A DNA stretch of 64,000 nt, from positions 1-64,000 of the forward strand of contig CAZSSM010000008.1 of the NCBI GenBank assembly GCA_964609385.1, given 5' to 3'. The notes beneath the pieces were generated by a model. It was not told the origin of the DNA. It saw nothing but the letters and a program-made list of their open reading frames with translations, and searched no databases. This DNA is from CAZSSM01 sp964609385 (GTDB lineage: Bacteria; Planctomycetota; Planctomycetia; Isosphaerales; Isosphaeraceae). Both the position numbers and the translations under genes were made by a program. Of this stretch, positions 57,779 through 64,000 are shown in pieces (the stretch's first letter is position 1; each line of letters starts with the position of its first letter).

Positions 57779-59755
57779 ATGCCGAAACATCGCATACTTC
57801 TCTTGCTTTTCACTGGATCGATCCTCTTGTACGTTGAGGGTGATCCAGTGCGAGGTCAGGTAATGACGACGCCGAACGACGAAGACATTCCGAAGGCGGT
57901 GCCCGGCACGATCTCCTTGGCCGGCGCCGATCGACCGGACATCACGCGGTTCCTCAACGTCCGCTCGGCCTCGTCGCCGTCGTTGTCGCCCGACGGTCGT
58001 CAGGTGGCCTTCCGAACGACGGTCACCGGAACGCCGCAGCTCTGGGTCGTCGACGCCGAGGGCGGCTGGCCGGAGCAACTGACCTTCGGCGAGTCGGTCA
58101 CCTTCCACGCCTGGTCCCCGCGCGGTGATGGGATCCTCTACGGGACCGACCGCGGCGGCAACGAGCGTGAGGGCTACTACCTGATCGCACCCGATGGCAC
58201 GACTGAACGGGAACTGTTGGCCCCTTCGGAGTCCTTCCGCGTCTTCGGCGGCTTCACCCGTGACGGGAGCCGGATCGCTTACGCCGCCTCGGTCGGGACC
58301 GATGCCCGATTCGCCATCCACCTGTTGGATATCGACAACGGTCGTGACGTGGAGGTTTTTGAAGGGCGACCGGGCCTTTACGTGGCCGCCTGGCGCCCTG
58401 ACGCCTCGGCCGTCCTGTTAACCCAGGCGCGCGGAGAGGACGCCAACGACGTCTACCTGCTCGACCTCGATGACGGCTCGTTGACCACGCTGTTCCAGCC
58501 CGAGGATCGCTCCCGATACGGCTCCTTCGCCTGGAACCCCGACGGCTCGGGCTTCTACCTGGCCACCGATCAGAACACCGATCGCTCCGCCTTGGCCTAC
58601 TACGACCTGCAGAGCAGCTCGCTCACCACGCTCGATCAACCCGACGGCGACGTTGAGCAAGTCGCCCTGTCCCGCGATGGTCGATATCTCTGCTGGGTGA
58701 TCAACGATCGAGGCTATGCGCGTTTGGAAACGTGTCGGATCCTCACGCAAGGGTCGCTCGACGGCACCCACCTCGGCCCACCGACGGGCCTACCGGAGGG
58801 GGTCCTGTCAGTCACTTGGGCGTCGTCAGCGCCGGTCCTGGCGATCCAGGCCAGCGGCCCGCGCGTGCCCGGCGACATCTGGGTCTGGGACGTCGAGGCG
58901 GACCGCCTAACCCGAGCCACGACCTCCAGCGCGGCCGGACTCGACCTCGATAAGATGGTCGTCCCACGACCCTTGGCCTTCCCCAGCCGCGACGGGACCA
59001 CGATCCACGGTCTCTACTACGAGCCGAGACGCCTCGGAGGGCAGGGGGGGCCACCGCCGGTCCTCCTGGCCGTGCACGGTGGGCCCACCGCTCAGGCCCG
59101 GCCCCGGTTCCAGGCGACCCATCAATATCTTCTCACACGCGGGATCGCCGTCTTCGACCTCAACTATCGGGGCTCGACCGGCTACGGCAAGGTCTACGCA
59201 CGGCTCAACGACGGTCGGCTCCGCGCCACCGAATACCTGGACATGGCCGACGCGATCGCCTACCTGGGCGCTGAAGAGCTGGCCGACCCGGACCGGGCCG
59301 CCGTCATGGGCGGTTCCTACGGAGGCTACCTGACGATGGCCGCGGTAACGCGGTTGCCCGACGTCTTCCGCGCCGGCGTAGCCTTCGTGGGCGTCTCCAA
59401 CTGGATCACCGCCTTGCAAGGCGCCTCGCCCCAACTCAAGGCTAGCGACCGGATCGAATACGGCGACATCGATGACCCCGAGGACCGCGCCTTCTTCGAA
59501 GCGATCTCGCCGATCCGCCACGTCGGCGACGACGTCGCACCGGTGATGGTCCTGCACGGGGCCAACGATCCGCGGGACCCCGTCGACGAGTCCGACCAAT
59601 TCGTCGGCGCCATCCGAGAACGCGGAGGCACCGTCGAATACCTCCGGTTCCCCGACGAGGGCCACGGCATCCGCAAGCGGAGCAACCGAATCATCGCCTA
59701 TCGACGCATTGACGAGTTCTTACGCCGCTATCTCCTCAGCGACGAGGCACTCTGA
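57779..59755 (+). CDS. S9-family peptidase (acylaminoacyl-peptidase type), secreted
   Basis: The ATG at 57779 gives 658 residues and puts a signal-like segment (ILLLLFTGSILLYVEG) at the N-terminus; an ATG at 57749 is also possible. A propeller with PD40 blades (SPSLSPDGRQVAFR, FAWNPDGSGFYL) spans about 50-380. The hydrolase domain has VHGGPTAQARP, the nucleophile in GGSYGGYL (Ser513), acid in GANDPRDPV (Asp597) and base in DEGHGIRK (His629). This is the acylaminoacyl-peptidase/dipeptidyl-peptidase branch (S9C), different from the enzyme at 37667. It faces the metallophosphoesterase gene across a hairpin. Confidence 0.92.
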   Translation: MPKHRILLLLFTGSILLYVEGDPVRGQVMTTPNDEDIPKAVPGTISLAGADRPDITRFLNVRSASSPSLSPDGRQVAFRTTVTGTPQLWVVDAEGGWPEQLTFGESVTFHAWSPRGDGILYGTDRGGNEREGYYLIAPDGTTERELLAPSESFRVFGGFTRDGSRIAYAASVGTDARFAIHLLDIDNGRDVEVFEGRPGLYVAAWRPDASAVLLTQARGEDANDVYLLDLDDGSLTTLFQPEDRSRYGSFAWNPDGSGFYLATDQNTDRSALAYYDLQSSSLTTLDQPDGDVEQVALSRDGRYLCWVINDRGYARLETCRILTQGSLDGTHLGPPTGLPEGVLSVTWASSAPVLAIQASGPRVPGDIWVWDVEADRLTRATTSSAAGLDLDKMVVPRPLAFPSRDGTTIHGLYYEPRRLGGQGGPPPVLLAVHGGPTAQARPRFQATHQYLLTRGIAVFDLNYRGSTGYGKVYARLNDGRLRATEYLDMADAIAYLGAEELADPDRAAVMGGSYGGYLTMAAVTRLPDVFRAGVAFVGVSNWITALQGASPQLKASDRIEYGDIDDPEDRAFFEAISPIRHVGDDVAPVMVLHGANDPRDPVDESDQFVGAIRERGGTVEYLRFPDEGHGIRKRSNRIIAYRRIDEFLRRYLLSDEAL

Positions 59756-59785
59756 TCGATCGGCGAATCAAGCCGGACCGGTTCC

Positions 59786-59818
59786 GGGGACTGGTCCTGT
59801 CAGGCAGGCCAGTCCCCA
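59786..59818. terminator. Hairpin between convergent genes
   Basis: GGGGACTGGTCCTG and CAGGCCAGTCCCC form a stem of about 13 pairs with one bulged T. It lies between two genes that end toward each other and could stop both. The GGGGACTGG core also occurs in the convergent gap at 32170-32320. No T tract is present. Confidence 0.55.
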
Positions 59819-59866
59819 ACGATGTCAAGACGGTTCGTCAACAGTCAGATCATCTTAACCGATCGA

Positions 59867-61843
59867 TCAGCGACGGAGGAAGTGGCCGAAGCGGGTGTTG
59901 ACGCGGTCGACCTGCTCGGTGCCGCGCCAAAGAACCCGGCACGGCTCAGCGTCCTCGGAGGCGTTGGGATCGTCGAGGTCGGAGACGACGGCGGTGAGCT
60001 GGAAGGTTTGCCAAGATTCGCCGTCGTGGGCCTCGGCCAAGGCGCTGACAGGAATGGCCAACTCGACGAGGTAACCACCCTCGACGATCCTTGAGGCGGC
60101 GATGGCGCCATCGATGGTGGACTCGCCACGCCACTGGCTGACCTCCAGAGTCTCGGAGGTGGCACCGGCCTCGGGCGCGGGGATGTGGAACCAGTGGGTG
60201 CCGCCACGGAGTCGGTTCGAGCGGAGCCGCTCCGAGATCGGTCGGGCGTCCCAGAGGATCTCCAGCATGTCGCGGCCGGGCACGGTCACGTCGTCGAGGA
60301 TGCGGGCGGCCAGGTAGAGGTACTCGTCGTCATGGGCCGTGGCGAAGCGGAGTCCTGCGTCGTCGCCCCCTTCGAAGGATTCAGCATCGCCCAACACGCT
60401 CGCCGGAGCGTCGAGAGTTACACCCAAGTCGCCCCACTCGTCGAGCCGAGCGTCGACGCTGATCGCGCCGGAGGCCTTCGGGCATTCGTAGCCGCGATCG
60501 ATCGTCACCGGCAAGCTCTGCTCAGCCTTCAAAGGTGCTTCACCTTCAGGCGTCTCGGCATTAATCTGCGCTGTCAGGACGGTCCCGGCCAGCGACTCGA
60601 AGGGGATCTCTTCACTGAACTGGACGCGGACCGACAGCTCGGCGGTCTCACCGGGTGCGGCCTGGATCGTCAAGTCGGCCGGATCGACCGTCAGGCCCCG
60701 CAGCGGAAGTCCTTCGATCCGACCATTGACGGTCACTGGGGCGTCGAACTGGTTGGCCAAGCGAACGTCGATGCGTCCTTCGGAGATGCCGTCACCCTCG
60801 GTGATCAGGATCGGGGCAACCTCCACGGCCGCCTCGGTGAGGAAGCGACGAAAGCGGGCGATGCCCGGCTCGGTGACCGCGTCGGGGGCCAGCACGCCGT
60901 CGAGCAGTAGGTGCGTGATCCGAGGCCCATCGGCCTCCATGGTCAGCCAGGTGACGTGGTCGAACTCGCCGTAGGGAATCCCTCGGAGCCGGGTTCCGCC
61001 GCCGGTGGTGGCCAGGTGATAGTACTTCATGCCGTTGCGGTCATACTGGACATAGTGGTGCACGTGACCGGCGAAGACGGTGTGCGGCCGACTGCCCAGC
61101 AGGGCCTCAACCTTCTTCCAGTTTGTCGAGTCGGGATTGCCCGCACCCAAGTCACGCTCGGCGTAAGTCCAGAGCGGCTTGTGCAGGAAGAGGAGGGTCC
61201 AGCGCGCGTCTTCGTGGTCGGCCAGGTCGGCCTCCAACCAGGCTAGTTGCTCCTCGCCGATATGCTGGCGGGGATCTTCGCTGTTGAGCGCGACGAAGTG
61301 GACGCCCTTGTAATTGAACGAGTACCACTCACGACCGAAGTGCTCGCGCCAGATCGTGTGCATGGTCGGGTTGGTGAGATCGTGGTTGCCCGGCACGAAG
61401 AAGAATTTCATTTGCATTTGATCGATGAAGCCGAGGAACTCGTCCCATTGACGTTCGATCTCGTCAGTGTCTTCGGTGTAGCCCTCGATCAGGTCGCCGA
61501 CGCTCATGACGAATTCGGGCCGGAGCAGGTTGACCTTATTGACACCCTGCATCCAGATGCCGGGCCGGTGACCGCCGGTCCGGTCGGTCATGATGGCGAT
61601 GTGGAACCGGTCCGGGTCGTTTAGGTGTGGCGCGTCGGACCAGGGCTTGGGACCGTCGATGGCCGGCAGGATCAGACCTTCGGGATATTGGGCGGTCTTC
61701 TTCGCGAGTTCGATGGTGGCCTCGACGACCACATCTTTGTCTTCATCATGCGCCGGGTCGTGGTGGGCCCACGACTTGGACGCAGTCCAGGACAGCACCA
61801 AGGCCAAGGTCAGCCAAGCGGCATTGCGGAGTTGCGGATTCAT
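59867..61843 (-). CDS. Secreted metallophosphoesterase with C-terminal CBM9/DOMON-like domain
   Basis: A protein of 658 residues with a signal peptide (WLTLALVLSWTASKSWA). The calcineurin-like core is at residues 80-330: IMTDRTGGH (Asp87, where many relatives have D-x-H), SVGDLIEG (116-117), PGNHD (152-155), FLHKP and FAGHVHH. A beta-rich linker (PGETAELSVRVQFSEE) follows. The C-terminal 170 residues resemble the family-9 carbohydrate-binding or DOMON-type sandwich (DARLDEWGD, LRFATAHDDEYLYLAARILDD, LEILWDARP, YLVELAIPVSAL). It is probably a periplasmic phosphoesterase bound to a glycan or surface; the substrate is unknown. It is monocistronic. Confidence 0.9.
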   Translation of the reverse strand: MNPQLRNAAWLTLALVLSWTASKSWAHHDPAHDEDKDVVVEATIELAKKTAQYPEGLILPAIDGPKPWSDAPHLNDPDRFHIAIMTDRTGGHRPGIWMQGVNKVNLLRPEFVMSVGDLIEGYTEDTDEIERQWDEFLGFIDQMQMKFFFVPGNHDLTNPTMHTIWREHFGREWYSFNYKGVHFVALNSEDPRQHIGEEQLAWLEADLADHEDARWTLLFLHKPLWTYAERDLGAGNPDSTNWKKVEALLGSRPHTVFAGHVHHYVQYDRNGMKYYHLATTGGGTRLRGIPYGEFDHVTWLTMEADGPRITHLLLDGVLAPDAVTEPGIARFRRFLTEAAVEVAPILITEGDGISEGRIDVRLANQFDAPVTVNGRIEGLPLRGLTVDPADLTIQAAPGETAELSVRVQFSEEIPFESLAGTVLTAQINAETPEGEAPLKAEQSLPVTIDRGYECPKASGAISVDARLDEWGDLGVTLDAPASVLGDAESFEGGDDAGLRFATAHDDEYLYLAARILDDVTVPGRDMLEILWDARPISERLRSNRLRGGTHWFHIPAPEAGATSETLEVSQWRGESTIDGAIAASRIVEGGYLVELAIPVSALAEAHDGESWQTFQLTAVVSDLDDPNASEDAEPCRVLWRGTEQVDRVNTRFGHFLRR

Positions 61844-62084
61844 GGGGGAGGTCTCGGGGGTTTAAGAGAGTGGAAAGAGTGTTCGCGACCGATGGGGCGA
61901 CGACATCCTCACGTTTGAGGAAAAGACGCCCGTCTGAGATCGACCAGGTCGCCAAGGACATGCTAGGCGATCCATTATCGGTTCGCGAACCGTATCGATC
62001 CTAACCCCTGAGATTGAAGCTTTGATGAGGGCAGCGCGATCTAGGCCATCGCGGACGTAAGAACCCGCGCCAAAGCCGATCGGC

Positions 62085-62864
62085 TCAAGCCGATTGGCGA
62101 GCCGTGGCCGAGGCGATTTGTGGGCGAATCACCGTGATCCGGTCGACCACTTGAACCACGTCGGCCTCACCGGCCTCGACCAACACGCGGATCAGCCGAT
62201 AGGGGCCGATGTTGGGGTCGGTGGAATCGTGGAAGGCGACTAACGCGCCTGGGGCCAGGTGGCGCGCCCAGCACCGATAATCGCGCGAAACGCCCTCCCA
62301 TGTGTGGTCTCCATCGATCCAGAGCAAGCCGACTGGACGGGTCCAGCCCGGCGTGACTTGCTCGCTGGAGAGATTGACCAAACGGACGGCGCGATAGCAA
62401 CCACTCATGAGCATCGCGCGATAGAACCCAGCGCGGTCCTCGGGACCGAACGAGGCGCCGAGCACGCCGACGAACTCCTCATGCGGCTCGATCGCGTAAA
62501 CCGCTGCGCCGGCCCCCTCCAGTGACCCCGTGCCCAACGCAACACTCGATCGGCCCCGATACGATCCGACCTCGACGATACAACCCTCTTCAACCGTCCT
62601 CGCCAGCTCGCGGAGGAACTCGGCCTCCTCCACCGAGATCATCCCCTCCAAGTGCTCCAATCGCGACGCGAAGTCCAACGTCTCGAAGTCAGGCACCGAG
62701 TCGTGATCGCTCACAGCCTCAGGTTCCGGTCCGGTTTCGGGTTCGATCACCGGATCGGGGGTCAGCGTTTCGATCACCGAAGGCAGGGCGACCGGAGCCT
62801 CATCCTCGCGAGGGATGTCGCGTCCACCGGCGCGGAGCAAGCGATGCAGAAACGGTTTCATCAT
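62085..62864 (-). CDS. SAM-dependent methyltransferase, class I (Methyltransf_24-like)
   Basis: A protein of 259 residues. A proline/glutamate-rich N-terminal linker (about 20-60) precedes the catalytic domain. The SAM-binding motif is IVEVGSYRGRSSVAL near 95, followed by VYAIEPHEEF, and the acidic catalytic segment WIDGDHTWEGVSRDYRCW near 182 and AFHDSTDPNIGPYRL. This pattern fits the class I O-methyltransferase-like family often found in polysaccharide or cell-surface clusters. A sulfotransferase gene lies 54 bases upstream on the same strand, so the pair may modify a sugar or small molecule. The substrate is not known. Confidence 0.9.
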   Translation of the reverse strand: MMKPFLHRLLRAGGRDIPREDEAPVALPSVIETLTPDPVIEPETGPEPEAVSDHDSVPDFETLDFASRLEHLEGMISVEEAEFLRELARTVEEGCIVEVGSYRGRSSVALGTGSLEGAGAAVYAIEPHEEFVGVLGASFGPEDRAGFYRAMLMSGCYRAVRLVNLSSEQVTPGWTRPVGLLWIDGDHTWEGVSRDYRCWARHLAPGALVAFHDSTDPNIGPYRLIRVLVEAGEADVVQVVDRITVIRPQIASATARQSA

Positions 62865-62918
62865 CGTCTCGGTATCTGGAGGAATGAAAGATTGAGGAGA
62901 GATGGATGGGATCTCATC

Positions 62919-63989
62919 TCAGGCGCTTCGTCGACGCTCCAGGCCGATCCGCTCGGCGACCAGGTGGCCTAGGCGTTTGATGTGCCAGATCCGCGAGAGG
63001 TTGAGCGACGAGAGAACATCGAGGTCGTGGGTCAAGCGACCGACTTCGACAACGAGTTGGTCGATACGCCTGGCCTGCTGATCACGGACCGACTCGCTCT
63101 GGCCGAGCCGCTGTTCGATCTCCGCCAGAGTTTGCCGGAGCCGCTCGCATTCCTCGGAGAGGCGCTCGCGCTCGGAATAGAGCCCTTGGCGCTCGGTCCC
63201 TTCGAAGGCGGGGGGCTTCGACTGGACGGCGATACCCTTCCGTGTGCTCCTCTCAATCCGCGTCGGGTAGCCGTGAATGCGGTTGTAGTTGGCGAAGGTC
63301 CCTTCGAGCCATTCGAGGTCGGCTTCGGAAATCCGATCGACACGGAGCTGGGGTCGATAGTTGGCCAGGGTGCTGGCCAGGTCACCGGCCTCACGGGTCA
63401 GTCGAAACGTGTCGTTGCCGCCGATCGGATAGGCGATCGCCTCGGGACCTTTGGACCAGGTGATCATCGCGTCGTCCCAGTCCAGATCGAGTTGGGGCAG
63501 GACACCTCGGAGCGTGGATTGAGGATCGGCGACAAACTCTTCGTAAGAGATGATCGGCCAGCCGCGCTCCTGGAACAGCTCCCAGTCGCGGAGGAACCGA
63601 CGATAGCGGACGCGAAGAGGCGGGTCGTCCCCAGTGGTACCGTCGACACCGTAGTATTTATCGAGCAGCGAGTTGTAGGCAGCGCGGACATCGCGGACGA
63701 TCAGCAGGGGTTTCGGCTCACCCCAACCGAGATCGTTATAGAGCCCAGCCAGGTCGGGCCATCCGAACGCGCCGACGGTCATCTTGACCCAAAGGTTGGG
63801 GGTGGTCACCGCCCCGAAATCGACGCGTAAGGTCTTGTTACAGAGGTCGAGGACGCCATCGGTATCCTGTCGCTGAAGGAAGCAATAGGAGATCAAGGTC
63901 GTCCCGCCGCTCTGGAGGCCGGCGGCGAGAATCATTCGGCGTGGACTCACGACGGAACCCCCGAAGGGCCTCACTCTCAACCTCAACAC
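62919..63989 (-). CDS. Sulfotransferase with C-terminal coiled coil, possibly partial
   Basis: The frame is open to the right window edge. A GTG at 63989 gives 356 residues, and GTG 63950 or ATG 63935 are alternatives close to the first motif. GLQSGGTTLISY is the 5'-phosphosulfate-binding loop of PAPS-dependent sulfotransferases. LLIVRDVRAAYNSLLDKYYG is the 3'-phosphate-binding region, and YEEFVADPQSTLRGVL fits the family end. The last 100 residues form a charged coiled coil (ERERLSEECERLRQTLAEIEQ) followed by an amphipathic tail. It probably transfers sulfate to a glycan; the acceptor is unknown. It probably forms an operon with the methyltransferase. Confidence 0.85.
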   Translation of the reverse strand: MLRLRVRPFGGSVVSPRRMILAAGLQSGGTTLISYCFLQRQDTDGVLDLCNKTLRVDFGAVTTPNLWVKMTVGAFGWPDLAGLYNDLGWGEPKPLLIVRDVRAAYNSLLDKYYGVDGTTGDDPPLRVRYRRFLRDWELFQERGWPIISYEEFVADPQSTLRGVLPQLDLDWDDAMITWSKGPEAIAYPIGGNDTFRLTREAGDLASTLANYRPQLRVDRISEADLEWLEGTFANYNRIHGYPTRIERSTRKGIAVQSKPPAFEGTERQGLYSERERLSEECERLRQTLAEIEQRLGQSESVRDQQARRIDQLVVEVGRLTHDLDVLSSLNLSRIWHIKRLGHLVAERIGLERRRSA

Positions 63990-64000
63990 GTGAACGAGAC

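Overview
The window is GC-rich bacterial DNA whose gene content points to a planctomycete, probably from the Isosphaera/Gemmata side of the phylum; this placement is inferred from families, not from a marker gene. The signs are a DUF1549/DUF1553 protein paired with a DUF1501 protein, a Pirellula/Verrucomicrobium-type dehydrogenase with HEAT repeats and a c-type heme motif, a sigma factor next to a membrane-anchored Ser/Thr kinase, and a giant secreted protein with PKD, PPC and dockerin-like modules.

Layout. 1-11651: one giant surface or secreted protein, open at the left edge and cut by a single in-frame TAG at 5490-5492. 11692-14995 (-): a tightly overlapped operon of NHL-propeller protein, YheT-like hydrolase and AlkZ-like winged-helix protein. 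15467-16591: Gfo/Idh/MocA oxidoreductase. 16702-16921 (-): tRNA-Ser(GCU) and an atypical tRNA-Ala(UGC)-like gene. 17018-28977 (-): a long operon with the same gene order as E. coli yehI-yehL-yehM-yehP-yehQ (DUF4132, MoxR ATPase, DUF5682, vWA, SWIM-like), with a decayed second WGR-DUF4132 copy. 29414-32065: aldo/keto reductase, PD40 propeller protein and DUF5946 protein. 32380-36255 (-): large heme-binding dehydrogenase-like protein. 36528-44400: HXXEE membrane protein, S9 peptidase, a HEAT-repeat membrane protein surrounded by broken relatives and AT-rich islands, and a protein with an HTH-like N-terminus and two membrane helices.

44980-46856 is the most interesting stretch. A DUF3179 protein carries an in-frame TGA exactly where the family has the first Cys of its CxxC motif. 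A hairpin directly after the TGA has a GGTCT apical loop like that of the E. coli fdhF SECIS. I read it as a candidate selenoprotein (UxxC), next to a DCC-family thiol-disulfide oxidoreductase and a small membrane protein.

47045-49571: ECF-type sigma factor and kinase. 49868-56661: WD40/PSCyt/PSD1 protein with its DUF1501 partner. 56990-59755: an unrecognised protein and a second S9 peptidase. 59867-63989 (-): metallophosphoesterase, SAM methyltransferase and sulfotransferase, the last open toward the right edge. No CRISPR array, insertion sequence or phage module was seen.
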